From: Kordiimonadaceae bacterium | Lineage (GTDB): Bacteria > Pseudomonadota > Alphaproteobacteria > Sphingomonadales > Emcibacteraceae | Reading direction: 5' to 3' | DNA: 64,000 bases | Assembly (NCBI GenBank): GCA_024236295.1 | Contig: JACKKT010000010.1 | Location: 1-64,000 of the forward strand | In this document: piece after piece, positions 53,436-63,038 of the stretch | Layout of the letters: each line of letters opens with the position of its first letter | Numbering within the stretch: the stretch's first letter is position 1 | Translations under genes and position numbers: made by a program | The notes under the pieces: model-generated | What the model was told of the DNA's origin: nothing | The model's database searches: none | The model's input: the letters and a program-made list of their open reading frames with translations, nothing else

Positions 53436-56400
53436 ATGGCGACTTCTTATTCCAGTCGTAAAAAAGTTCGTAAGAATTTTGGACGTATTCGTGAAGTGGC
53501 AGAAATGCCAAATCTTATTAAGGTTCAAAAAAGCTCTTATGATCAGTTTCTGCAAACAGATATAGTACCGGCTGAGCGAGCCAACGATGGTTTGCAAGGG
53601 GTATTCAAGAGTGTATTTCCAATTTCGGATTTTGCCGAAACTGCTTCACTTGAATTTGTATCTTATGAATTAGAAAAGCCAAAATATGATACTGATGAGT
53701 GCCAGCAACGTGATATGACATATGCGGCGCCTCTTCGTGTGACACTAAGGCTTATCGTTTTTGAGGTCGATGAAGAAACAGAAGCCCGTTCTGTGCTTGA
53801 TATTAAAGAGCAGGATGTCTATATGGGCGACCTGCCGTTAATGACAGACCGTGGGACTTTTATTGTCAATGGTACAGAGCGAGTAATTGTATCGCAAATG
53901 CATCGTTCTCCAGGTGTATTCTTTGATCATGACGGAGGGAAAACACAGGCCTCTGGCAAATTTCTTTTTGCAGCACGTGTAATACCTTATCGTGGATCAT
54001 GGCTTGATTTTGAATTTGACGCCAAAGATATTATCCATGTACGTTTCGATCGCCGACGCAAAATGCCGGTGACGACACTGCTATATGCGCTCGGGTTAAA
54101 TGCAGAAGATATTCTTGATTATTATTATAACCGTCTGACCTATAAAAAAGTTAAAGGCGGATGGAGTGTAGCATTTGATCCGGATCGTTGGCGTAGTGTT
54201 AAACCAACTTTTGATCTTGTAAATGCAAAAGATGGTTCTGTTCTTGTAGAGGCAGGTACTAAAATTACGCCTAGAACTGTTAAAAAACTGCAAGAAGAAG
54301 GTGTTCAGAATATTCTTCTACCAGATGATGATCTAATCAACCGCTTTGCTGCCGAAGATATGATCAATGAAAAGACAGGCGAAATATATATTGAAGCCGG
54401 CGAAGAGATTACACAGGAACATCTTGAATTGTTTGCTGATGTCGGCATTAAAGTAATTGATGTGCTTGATATTGACCATATGCGCGTTGGTCCGTTTCTG
54501 CGTAATACACTTATGGCAGATAAATGTCAGAACCGTGATATGGCTTTATCTGAAATTTACCGTGTCATGCGTCCAGGGGAGCCTCCGACCAGAGAAACTG
54601 CTGAAGCTTTATTTGAAGGTCTGTTTTTTGATGCAGAGCGATATGATCTGTCAGCTGTCGGTCGTGTAAAAATGAATATGCGTCTGAATCAGGATTGTCC
54701 TGATAATGTACGTGTTCTTCGTAAGGAAGATATTCTTGAAGTCCTCCGAACAATGATTGATCTTAAGGATGGGAAAGGTGTTGTTGATGATATTGACCAT
54801 CTTGGAAACCGTCGCGTCCGCTCTGTTGGTGAATTGATGGAAAATCAGTATCGTATTGGACTTCTACGGATGGAAAGAGCAATCCGCGAGCGTATGAGCA
54901 GTATTGATATAGACACCGTAATGCCACATGACCTTGTCAATGCCAAGCCAGCCGTTGCAGCTGTTCGAGAGTTTTTTGGATCTTCACAATTAAGTCAGTT
55001 CATGGATCAAACCAACCCGCTTTCTGAAATTACGCACAAACGTCGTCTTTCAGCTCTCGGACCAGGTGGTCTGACACGCGAGCGTGCTGGTTTTGAGGTG
55101 CGTGACGTTCATACAACCCATTACGGCAGAATTTGTCCGATTGAAACACCGGAAGGTCCGAATATTGGTCTGATTAATTCGCTTGCAACATATGCAAAAG
55201 TGAATAAATACGGCTTTATCGAAACACCATATCGCAAAGTTGTTGACGGTAAAATTACGGATGAGGTTGTGTATCTTTCGGCTATGGAAGAAGAAAAATA
55301 TACAATCGCTCAGGCAAACACGCCACTTGATGAAAATGGCGATTTTGTGCAGGAACTGGTTGACTGTCGTCAGGCAGGTGATCATGTACTTAAAAGACGT
55401 GAAGAAATTAACCTGATGGACGTTTCGCCTAAGCAGGTAGTTTCGGTTGCTGCGGCCCTTATCCCATTCCTTGAAAATGACGATGCGAACCGCGCCCTTA
55501 TGGGTTCAAACATGCAACGTCAGGCTGTACCTCTGCTGCGTGCTGAATCGCCATTTGTCGGTACAGGTATGGAACGGGTAGTTGCCCGTGACTCCGGTGC
55601 AGCTGTTGTGGCAACGCGTGGTGGTGTTATTGACCAGGTGGATGCAATTAGGATCGTTGTTCGTGTGACGGATAAAATCGATCCTGATAGTTCAGGGGTT
55701 GATATTTATACGCTGCAAAAATTCCAGCGTTCCAACCAGAATACATGCATTAACCAGCGTCCAATAGTAAAAGTTGGCGATGTGGTTAAAGCCGGTGATG
55801 TTATCGCTGACGGCCCATCAACCGATCTTGGTGAATTGGCTCTGGGTCGAAACGTACTCGTGGCGTTTATGCCATGGCATGGTTATAACTTTGAAGATAG
55901 TATTCTGATCTCTGAACGTATTGTGAAAGATGATGTGTTCACATCCATTCATATTGAAGAATTCGAAGTCATGGCTCGTGATACAAAACTGGGTCCGGAA
56001 GATATCACCCGAGACATTCCAAACGTTGGTGAGGAAGGTCTGCGTAATCTTGATGAAGCTGGAATAGTCTATCTTGGTGCTGAAGTGCATCCTGGAGATA
56101 TTCTGGTCGGTAAAATTACACCAAAAGGTGAAAGCCCAATGACACCTGAAGAAAAACTTCTCCGGGCGATCTTTGGCGAAAAAGCGGCTGATGTTCGTGA
56201 TACATCAATGCGCTTGCCACCCGGTGTTGCCGGTACTGTTGTTGAAGTCCGTGTCTTTAACCGTCATGGTATTGATAAAGATGAGCGTGCAATTGCAATT
56301 GAACGGGAAGAGATTGAACGTCTTTCAAAGGACCGTGAAGACGAGCAGTCAATTCTTGACCGCAGCATTTATCAGCGTCTGAAACCATTGTTAATGGATA

Positions 56401-57536
56401 AGAAAATTATAAGCGGTCCAAAGGAAGTGAAGAAAGGAAGCAAAGTAACAGAAGAGCTTCTAGATGAACTTTCAAATGGCCTCTGGTGGCAGATTGCAGT
56501 TGATGACGAAAAAGCAACAGCAAAAATTGATGGTCTTCACCAACAATTTGAAGAAGCCCGCGCCAGACTGCATGAGCGTTTCGAAGAAAAAATTGAGAAA
56601 CTTCAGCGTGGTGATGAGCTGCTGCCGGGTGTTCTTAAAATGGTTAAAGTGTTTGTTGCGGTTAAACGCAAACTTCAGCCTGGTGATAAAATGGCTGGAC
56701 GTCATGGTAACAAAGGTGTCATTTCGCGTATTCTTCCACAAGAAGATATGCCCTATCTTGAGGACGGAACACCGGTTGATATCTGTCTTAACCCGCTTGG
56801 CGTGCCATCACGTATGAATGTGGGGCAAATCCTTGAAACCCATCTTGGATGGGCTTCACGGGGTCTAGGTGTTCAGATTTCAGAAATGCTTGACGCCCAT
56901 GATGCATCACAGGCTGAAATAGCAGAAAATCTTCGTAAGAAATTTAAAACTGTGTACAGTAAAGAGCAGTATAAAGCTGAAATTACGCCACTCAATGACG
57001 AAGATCTTATCGGAATGTCAGATAATCTTCGTAACGGTATTCCGATGGCAACGCCGGTATTTGATGGTGCTCATGAGCCTGATATTGTGGATATGCTGAA
57101 TGAAGCAGGTCTTGAAGGTTCAGGTCAGGTTGATCTTTATGATGGTCTGACAGGGGACAAGTTTGACCGTAAAGTAACCGTTGGTTACATTTACATGCTT
57201 AAGCTTCACCATCTTGTTGATGACAAAATTCATGCCCGTTCAATCGGTCCATACTCGCTTGTTACCCAACAGCCACTTGGCGGTAAAGCACAGTTTGGTG
57301 GTCAAAGGTTTGGTGAGATGGAAGTTTGGGCGCTTCAGGCATATGGTGCGGCCTATACATTGCAGGAAATGCTTACAGTCAAGTCGGATGACGTCAATGG
57401 TCGTACGAAAGTCTATGAAAGTATTGTTCGTGGCGATGACAGCTTTGATGCTGGAATTCCGGAATCATTCAATGTTCTGGTTAAAGAGATGAAATCTCTG
57501 TGCCTGAATGTCGAATTAACAAATAATAACAGCTAG
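53436..57536 (+). CDS. rpoB: DNA-directed RNA polymerase subunit beta
   Basis: 1366 residues. Rifampicin region SSQLSQFMDQTNPLSEITHKRRLSALGPGGL (split) has the sensitive-type residues at the Asp516, His526 and Ser531 equivalents. C-terminal GDKMAGRHGNKGVIS and QPLGGKAQFGGQRFGEMEVWAL (split) are present. A TTG two codons upstream (53430) is possible, but GAGGG is better spaced for the ATG at 53436. Followed 27 bases later by rpoC. Confidence 0.99.
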   Translation: MATSYSSRKKVRKNFGRIREVAEMPNLIKVQKSSYDQFLQTDIVPAERANDGLQGVFKSVFPISDFAETASLEFVSYELEKPKYDTDECQQRDMTYAAPLRVTLRLIVFEVDEETEARSVLDIKEQDVYMGDLPLMTDRGTFIVNGTERVIVSQMHRSPGVFFDHDGGKTQASGKFLFAARVIPYRGSWLDFEFDAKDIIHVRFDRRRKMPVTTLLYALGLNAEDILDYYYNRLTYKKVKGGWSVAFDPDRWRSVKPTFDLVNAKDGSVLVEAGTKITPRTVKKLQEEGVQNILLPDDDLINRFAAEDMINEKTGEIYIEAGEEITQEHLELFADVGIKVIDVLDIDHMRVGPFLRNTLMADKCQNRDMALSEIYRVMRPGEPPTRETAEALFEGLFFDAERYDLSAVGRVKMNMRLNQDCPDNVRVLRKEDILEVLRTMIDLKDGKGVVDDIDHLGNRRVRSVGELMENQYRIGLLRMERAIRERMSSIDIDTVMPHDLVNAKPAVAAVREFFGSSQLSQFMDQTNPLSEITHKRRLSALGPGGLTRERAGFEVRDVHTTHYGRICPIETPEGPNIGLINSLATYAKVNKYGFIETPYRKVVDGKITDEVVYLSAMEEEKYTIAQANTPLDENGDFVQELVDCRQAGDHVLKRREEINLMDVSPKQVVSVAAALIPFLENDDANRALMGSNMQRQAVPLLRAESPFVGTGMERVVARDSGAAVVATRGGVIDQVDAIRIVVRVTDKIDPDSSGVDIYTLQKFQRSNQNTCINQRPIVKVGDVVKAGDVIADGPSTDLGELALGRNVLVAFMPWHGYNFEDSILISERIVKDDVFTSIHIEEFEVMARDTKLGPEDITRDIPNVGEEGLRNLDEAGIVYLGAEVHPGDILVGKITPKGESPMTPEEKLLRAIFGEKAADVRDTSMRLPPGVAGTVVEVRVFNRHGIDKDERAIAIEREEIERLSKDREDEQSILDRSIYQRLKPLLMDKKIISGPKEVKKGSKVTEELLDELSNGLWWQIAVDDEKATAKIDGLHQQFEEARARLHERFEEKIEKLQRGDELLPGVLKMVKVFVAVKRKLQPGDKMAGRHGNKGVISRILPQEDMPYLEDGTPVDICLNPLGVPSRMNVGQILETHLGWASRGLGVQISEMLDAHDASQAEIAENLRKKFKTVYSKEQYKAEITPLNDEDLIGMSDNLRNGIPMATPVFDGAHEPDIVDMLNEAGLEGSGQVDLYDGLTGDKFDRKVTVGYIYMLKLHHLVDDKIHARSIGPYSLVTQQPLGGKAQFGGQRFGEMEVWALQAYGAAYTLQEMLTVKSDDVNGRTKVYESIVRGDDSFDAGIPESFNVLVKEMKSLCLNVELTNNNS

Positions 57537-57563
57537 ACCGTTACTGGATAAGGAGAATTGGCA

Positions 57564-60500
57564 ATGGGCCAGGAAATAGTAAATTTCTTCAATGCGAATG
57601 CAAAACCAGAAACATTTGATAATATCAAAATTCTGATTGCGAGTACTGAGCAAATCCGGTCATGGTCTTATGGCGAGATCAAAAAACCGGAAACAATTAA
57701 CTACCGTACTTTCAAACCTGAGCGTGACGGACTTTTCTGTGCGCGTATCTTTGGTCCTATCAAAGATTATGAATGTCTTTGCGGTAAATATAAGCGGATG
57801 AAATATCGCGGCATCACTTGTGAAAAATGTGGTGTTGAAGTGACATTGAGCAAAGTGCGTCGTGACCGCATGGGCCATATTGAACTGGCAGCGCCAGTTG
57901 CGCATATCTGGTTCCTGAAATCACTGCCAAGCCGTATTGGTCTTATGCTTGATATGACACTGAAGGATCTTGAACGTGTTCTTTATTTTGAACAGCATAT
58001 CGTGACAGAACCTGGTCTTACCAATCTTAAGATGAAGCAGTTGCTTACTGAAGAAGAATATGTTCAGGCACAGGAAGAGTTCGGTGAGGATAGCTTCTCT
58101 GCCGGTATCGGCGCTGAGGCGATCAAAGTGCTTCTTGAAAATATTGATCTTGAGCAGGAAAAAGAAGATCTGCACCGTGAACTTCTGGAAACCAAATCAG
58201 AGCTTAAGCCTAAAAAAATTGTTAAGCGCTTGAAGATCATTGAAGGTTTCATCGAAAGTGATAACCGTCCTGAATGGATGATCCTTGAAGTACTTCCGGT
58301 TATCCCGCCTGAGTTGCGCCCGCTGGTGCCGCTGGATGGTGGACGATTTGCCACGTCGGATCTTAACGATCTTTATCGTCGCGTTATTAACCGTAATAAC
58401 CGTTTGAAAAGACTTATGGAGCTGCGCGCTCCTGACATTATCGTGCGAAATGAAAAACGTATGCTTCAGGAATCTGTTGATGCATTGTTTGATAATGGTC
58501 GTCGCGGCCGTGTGATTACTGGTGCCAACAAGCGGCCTCTGAAATCGCTTTCAGATATGCTTAAAGGTAAGCAGGGGCGTTTCCGTCAAAATCTTCTTGG
58601 TAAACGTGTCGATTATTCTGGACGTTCGGTGATTGTGGTGGGTCCTGACCTGCTTCTGCATCAGTGTGGACTGCCGAAGAAAATGGCTCTGGAGCTATTT
58701 AAGCCGTTCATTTATGCACGTCTTGATAAGCTTGGAATTGCTACTACAATCAAGCAGGCCAAGAAACTAGTTGAAAAAGAGCGTCGTGAAGTTTGGGACG
58801 TCCTGGATGTTGTTATTCGTGAACATCCGATTTTCCTGAACCGAGCACCAACCCTACACAGACTAGGTATTCAGGCATTTGAACCAGTGCTTATTGAAGG
58901 GAAAGCCATTCAGCTTCACCCGCTCGTGTGTGCGGCGTTTAATGCTGACTTTGATGGTGACCAGATGGCCGTTCATGTGCCACTTAGCCTTGAAGCCCAG
59001 CTGGAAGCTCGTGTGCTTATGATGTCAACAAACAACATCCTTAGCCCGTCAAATGGTAAGCCGATTATTGTGCCCTCACAGGACATTATTCTTGGTCTTT
59101 ATTATATGACAACAGCCAAAAAAGGCGAGCCCGGTGAAGGAATGGTGTTTAGTGACCTTGATGAGGTTGATCTTGCGCTAAACGCAAAGGCAATTACGCT
59201 TCATAGCTCTATCAAATGTCGTATTGACAGTGTTGATGATGAAGGCAATCCAATTAAAAAGATTGTTGAAACCACTCCGGGTCGGGCAATGCTTGCGAAA
59301 AACCTTCCCCATCATCCTGAAATTTCCTTTGAAAAACTGATTAACCGTCGCATTGGTAAGCGTGAAATTTCTGAAATTATTGACATTGTTTATCGTCATT
59401 CTGGACAGAAACGTACAGTGCTTTTCGCAGACAGTGTTATGAGACTTGGTTTCCGTGAAGCCTGTAAGGCCGGTATTTCGTTTGGTAAAGACGATATGAT
59501 TATTCCTGACAGCAAGGCACCGATTATTGAAGAAACTTCAAATTCTGTTAAAGAATTTGAAGATCAGTATCAACAGGGCCTCATAACCCAGGGTGAGAAA
59601 TATAATAAAGTGGTTGACGCCTGGTCACAATGTACTGACCGTGTAGCTGATGCCATGATGGCTGAAATTTCCAAGGAAGAAGTCGACGAAAAAGGTCGTT
59701 CTCTTCCGACGAACTCTATCTTTATGATGGCGGATAGTGGTGCTCGTGGTTCTGCTGCGCAGATGAAACAGCTTGCCGGTATGCGCGGTCTGATGGCAAA
59801 GCCTTCTGGCGAAATTATTGAAACACCAATTATTTCAAACTTCAAAGAAGGTCTCAGTGTTCTTGAATATTTTAACTCAACCCATGGTGCCCGTAAGGGT
59901 CTTGCCGATACCGCGCTGAAAACAGCGAACTCAGGATATCTGACAAGACGTCTTGTCGATGTGTCTCAGGATTGTGTTATTACTGAGGAAGACTGCGGCA
60001 CTTCACTTGGAATCGATATGGCAGAAGTTACCGATGGTGGTGACGTTATCGTGAAACTGAGCGATCGCATAGTTGGCCGCTGTCTTGCAAAAGATATTAA
60101 GGATCCGGTATCCGGTGAACTGATTTACGAGGCAGGGACATATCTTGACGAAGTAAAAGCAGAAGAAATTGAAAAAGCTGGTCTTTCAGTGGTTAAAGTC
60201 CGCTCAGGTCTAACTTGTGAAACTAAAAATGGCTGCTGCGTAAAATGTTATGGCCGTGATCTTGCCCGTGGAACGATTGTCAATATCGGTGAAGCGGTAG
60301 GTGTTATCGCTGCGCAGTCCATTGGTGAGCCGGGTACACAGCTTACCATGCGTACTTTCCACATTGGTGGTACGGCATCTTCTGTTTCCCAGCAATCGGC
60401 AATTGAAGCCTCCCATGATGGTGTTGTTAAAATTATCAACAAAAAAGTTGTTAAGGACAGCAAAGGCAGAATGGTTGTGCTTTCAAGGAATATGGAAATT

Positions 60501-61790
60501 ATTCTTGTCGATGAAGAGGGACGTGACCGTGTAACCTATAAAGTTCAGTTTGGCTCACATCTTCTGAAAGATGAAGGTGCTAAAGTTAAACATGGTGATA
60601 AACTCTGCGAGTGGGATCCATATACGCTTCCTATCATTACTGAACAGGGCGGTACAATTAAGTTTGTTGATCTGGCCGACGGTGTAGCAGTCAGCGAAAA
60701 TGTTGACGAGGCTACGGGAATTTCAAGCCGGGTTGTTGTTGACTGGCGTTCTCATCCTAAAGGTGCTGACCTTCGTCCGCGTATTACTGTTCGTGATGCA
60801 AAGGACAATGTGGTGGCGCTTGCCAATGGAACGGAAGCCCGTTATTTCATGTCCGTTGGTGCCATTCTTTCTGTTACCGATGGTGCCGAAGTCCACGCGG
60901 GTGATGTAATTGCACGTATCCCACGTGAAGCATCAAAAACCAAGGATATTACAGGTGGTCTTCCACGTGTGGCGGAATTGTTTGAAGCCCGTCGTCCGAA
61001 GGATCATGCAATTATTGCGGAGATTGACGGTTATGTTGAATTTGGTCGTGACTATAAAAACAAGCGTCGTATCAGCATTAATCCACGCAATGACAAGGAT
61101 GAAGTGGTTGAATATCTCATTCCAAAAGGTAAACATATATCTGTACAGGAAGGAGATTACATCCGTCGCGGTGAGTATCTGATTGATGGTAACCCGGCTC
61201 CCCATGATATTCTTAAGTCTCTGGGAATTGAGGCTTTGGCTGAATATCTTGTTAACGAAGTTCAGGATGTTTATCGACTTCAGGGCGTGGGAATCAATGA
61301 CAAACATATTGAAGTCATTGTTCGTCAGATGCTGAAGAAGGTTGAAATTACCAAATCCGGTGAAACGACATTCCTGATCGGAGAGCAGGTCGAACGTGAA
61401 GAGTTCGATGAAGTGAATGAAAAGGCTATCGCAGAAGGGCGTGAGCCTGCGAAAGGTGAAGCTATCCTTCTTGGAATTACCAAAGCATCGCTTCAAACCC
61501 GTTCATTTATTTCCGCGGCATCATTCCAGGAAACAACCAGGGTTCTTACCGAAGCCGCTGTTTCCGGTAAATCTGATAAGCTTATTGGCTTAAAGGAAAA
61601 TGTGATTGTTGGCCGACTGATTCCTGCCGGAACAGGTTCGATGATGAAAGCCTATAACAGAATCGCTCACAGACGTGATGCACAGAGTGAACTGGAACAG
61701 CAGGCCGCTGAAGCAATTGCAAATGCGGACCCGTTGGCAAGTGAGCTTGGTGAGGCGACCGACTCATCGGGGTCTGATTCACAGGAATAA
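57564..61790 (+). CDS. rpoC: DNA-directed RNA polymerase subunit beta'
   Basis: 1408 residues. Zinc site Cys71, Cys73, Cys86, Cys89 (CLCGKY...CEKCG), active-site NADFDGD with Asp462, Asp464 and Asp466, bridge helix and trigger-loop regions (GEPGTQLTMRTFH), second zinc site around CETKNGCCVKCYG. AGGAG is eight bases before the ATG at 57564; a TTG at 57558 is too close. Ends just before a terminator. Confidence 0.99.
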   Translation: MGQEIVNFFNANAKPETFDNIKILIASTEQIRSWSYGEIKKPETINYRTFKPERDGLFCARIFGPIKDYECLCGKYKRMKYRGITCEKCGVEVTLSKVRRDRMGHIELAAPVAHIWFLKSLPSRIGLMLDMTLKDLERVLYFEQHIVTEPGLTNLKMKQLLTEEEYVQAQEEFGEDSFSAGIGAEAIKVLLENIDLEQEKEDLHRELLETKSELKPKKIVKRLKIIEGFIESDNRPEWMILEVLPVIPPELRPLVPLDGGRFATSDLNDLYRRVINRNNRLKRLMELRAPDIIVRNEKRMLQESVDALFDNGRRGRVITGANKRPLKSLSDMLKGKQGRFRQNLLGKRVDYSGRSVIVVGPDLLLHQCGLPKKMALELFKPFIYARLDKLGIATTIKQAKKLVEKERREVWDVLDVVIREHPIFLNRAPTLHRLGIQAFEPVLIEGKAIQLHPLVCAAFNADFDGDQMAVHVPLSLEAQLEARVLMMSTNNILSPSNGKPIIVPSQDIILGLYYMTTAKKGEPGEGMVFSDLDEVDLALNAKAITLHSSIKCRIDSVDDEGNPIKKIVETTPGRAMLAKNLPHHPEISFEKLINRRIGKREISEIIDIVYRHSGQKRTVLFADSVMRLGFREACKAGISFGKDDMIIPDSKAPIIEETSNSVKEFEDQYQQGLITQGEKYNKVVDAWSQCTDRVADAMMAEISKEEVDEKGRSLPTNSIFMMADSGARGSAAQMKQLAGMRGLMAKPSGEIIETPIISNFKEGLSVLEYFNSTHGARKGLADTALKTANSGYLTRRLVDVSQDCVITEEDCGTSLGIDMAEVTDGGDVIVKLSDRIVGRCLAKDIKDPVSGELIYEAGTYLDEVKAEEIEKAGLSVVKVRSGLTCETKNGCCVKCYGRDLARGTIVNIGEAVGVIAAQSIGEPGTQLTMRTFHIGGTASSVSQQSAIEASHDGVVKIINKKVVKDSKGRMVVLSRNMEIILVDEEGRDRVTYKVQFGSHLLKDEGAKVKHGDKLCEWDPYTLPIITEQGGTIKFVDLADGVAVSENVDEATGISSRVVVDWRSHPKGADLRPRITVRDAKDNVVALANGTEARYFMSVGAILSVTDGAEVHAGDVIARIPREASKTKDITGGLPRVAELFEARRPKDHAIIAEIDGYVEFGRDYKNKRRISINPRNDKDEVVEYLIPKGKHISVQEGDYIRRGEYLIDGNPAPHDILKSLGIEALAEYLVNEVQDVYRLQGVGINDKHIEVIVRQMLKKVEITKSGETTFLIGEQVEREEFDEVNEKAIAEGREPAKGEAILLGITKASLQTRSFISAASFQETTRVLTEAAVSGKSDKLIGLKENVIVGRLIPAGTGSMMKAYNRIAHRRDAQSELEQQAAEAIANADPLASELGEATDSSGSDSQE

Positions 61791-61902
61791 GGAAATAAGA
61801 ACTAATTTGCTGTTTATTATGTAATTTGCCATATTATCAGCATATAAATTCGAATAAATTAAAGGCTGCAGGAACTGAAACTCCAGATTCTGCAGCCTTT
61901 TT
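61791..61902 (+). terminator. Rho-independent terminator after rpoC
   Basis: AAAGGCTGCAG (61861-61871) and CTGCAGCCTTT (61890-61900) form an 11-bp stem with an 18-base loop that can pair further, followed by TT G. The 70 bases between the rpoC stop and the stem are AT-rich with no other feature. Confidence 0.82.
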
Positions 61903-61932
61903 GATAAAAAGTAAGACTATGTTAAATTTTTC

Positions 61933-61961
61933 TTGACTGATAAATTAAGCGAACATAGTAT
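61933..61961 (+). promoter_or_regulatory. promoter of rpsL-rpsG-fusA
   Basis: TTGACT (61933-61938), exactly 17 bases, TAGTAT (61956-61961). It gives a leader of about 180 bases before rpsL. Confidence 0.75.
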
Positions 61962-62061
61962 GCGCACACTTCTTAGAGGTGCTGGTGGTAGCTCACATGC
62001 GAGCTAAACGCTGTACTGCGAGAATAAGAAAATTTGAACTTAAGTATTTAAGGTAGCCGGG

Positions 62062-62086
62062 GCGGTCGAAAGAATCGCTCTTTTTT
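62062..62086 (+). promoter_or_regulatory. GNRA-capped hairpin with T run in the rpsL leader
   Basis: GCGGTC-GAAA-GAATCGC (62062-62078) folds with one bulged A and one G-T pair under a GAAA tetraloop, then TCTTTTTTC. It sits 64 bases before rpsL, about 95 bases after the likely start of transcription. Shape suits a leader attenuator; the stem is short. Confidence 0.45.
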
Positions 62087-62149
62087 CTATTATAGAAAAC
62101 ATGGCTGTCTTTTGTGCTATGGAAATGAAAAAAAGATTAAGGAATTAGA

Positions 62150-62521
62150 ATGCCGACGATCAACCAGTTGGTACGTAACCCACGGAAGAAGCCAGTACAG
62201 CGCAATAAAGTGCCGGCACTTGAATCTTGTCCGCAAAAACGTGGCGTTTGTACTCGTGTTTATACAACTACACCAAAGAAACCGAACTCAGCTCTTCGTA
62301 AAGTTGCCCGTGTGCGTCTGACGAATGGCTTCGAGGTAACAAGTTATATTCCTGGAGAAGGGCATAATCTTCAGGAGCATAGTGTTGTTCTTATTCGTGG
62401 TGGTCGTGTGAAAGACTTGCCTGGTGTTCGTTATCACGTACTTCGTGGTGTGCTTGATACACAGGGAATCGCCGACCGTCGTCAAGGTCGCTCTAAATAT
62501 GGTGCTAAGCGTCCTAAATAA
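62150..62521 (+). CDS. rpsL: 30S ribosomal protein S12
   Basis: 123 residues, decoding-site protein. PTINQLVRNPRKKP at the start, CTRVYTTTPKKPNSALRKVA with the Lys43-type residue, and LIRGGRVKDLPGVRYH with the Lys88-type residue, both of the streptomycin-sensitive form. First gene of the str operon. Confidence 0.99.
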   Translation: MPTINQLVRNPRKKPVQRNKVPALESCPQKRGVCTRVYTTTPKKPNSALRKVARVRLTNGFEVTSYIPGEGHNLQEHSVVLIRGGRVKDLPGVRYHVLRGVLDTQGIADRRQGRSKYGAKRPK

Positions 62522-62546
62522 GGGCCTTTATCAAAGGAATTAAGAT

Positions 62547-63017
62547 ATGTCGCGTCGTCACGCAGCCGAAAAAAGAAAAGTATTACCAGAACCAAAATTT
62601 GGTGATGTTGTACTGGCTAAATTTATTAATAATCTGATGGTTGATGGTAAAAAATCTACTGCAGAGCGTATTGTTTATGATGCGCTTGATATTGTTAAGT
62701 CAAAAACAGGTGTGGATCCTATTGAGCAGTTCCATACTGCTCTTGAGAATATTCGTCCGGCAGTTGAAGTGCGCTCCCGCCGTGTTGGTGGTGCAACATA
62801 TCAGGTTCCTGTTGAAGTGCGTTCAACTCGTGCTCAGGCACTGGCAATTCGCTGGCTTATTAGTATGTCCCGCAAACGTAATGAAAATACAATGACAGAA
62901 CGTCTTGCAGGAGAATTCCTCGACGCTGTTAACAACCGTGGTGCTGCCGTTAAAAAACGCGAAGACACTCACAAAATGGCAGAGGCTAATAAAGCCTTCT
63001 CGCATTATCGCTGGTAG
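62547..63017 (+). CDS. rpsG: 30S ribosomal protein S7
   Basis: 156 residues, the primary binder of the 16S rRNA 3' domain. MSRRHAAEKRKVLPEPKFGD at the start, FINNLMVDGKKSTAERIVYDAL (split), and VRSRRVGGATYQVPVEVRS. 25 bases after rpsL, 21 before fusA. Confidence 0.99.
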   Translation: MSRRHAAEKRKVLPEPKFGDVVLAKFINNLMVDGKKSTAERIVYDALDIVKSKTGVDPIEQFHTALENIRPAVEVRSRRVGGATYQVPVEVRSTRAQALAIRWLISMSRKRNENTMTERLAGEFLDAVNNRGAAVKKREDTHKMAEANKAFSHYRW

Positions 63018-63038
63018 AACTGGTAAAGGTTTAAGAAA

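Noticed and set aside
53138..53437. 99-codon minus-strand frame filling the rplL-rpoB gap
   Set aside because: Starts at the rpoB start codon region, has no Shine-Dalgarno and no recognisable family, and runs through the hairpin.
60933..61496. 187-codon open frame on the minus strand
   Set aside because: Lies wholly antisense to rpoC, with composition typical of a shadow frame and no start signal.
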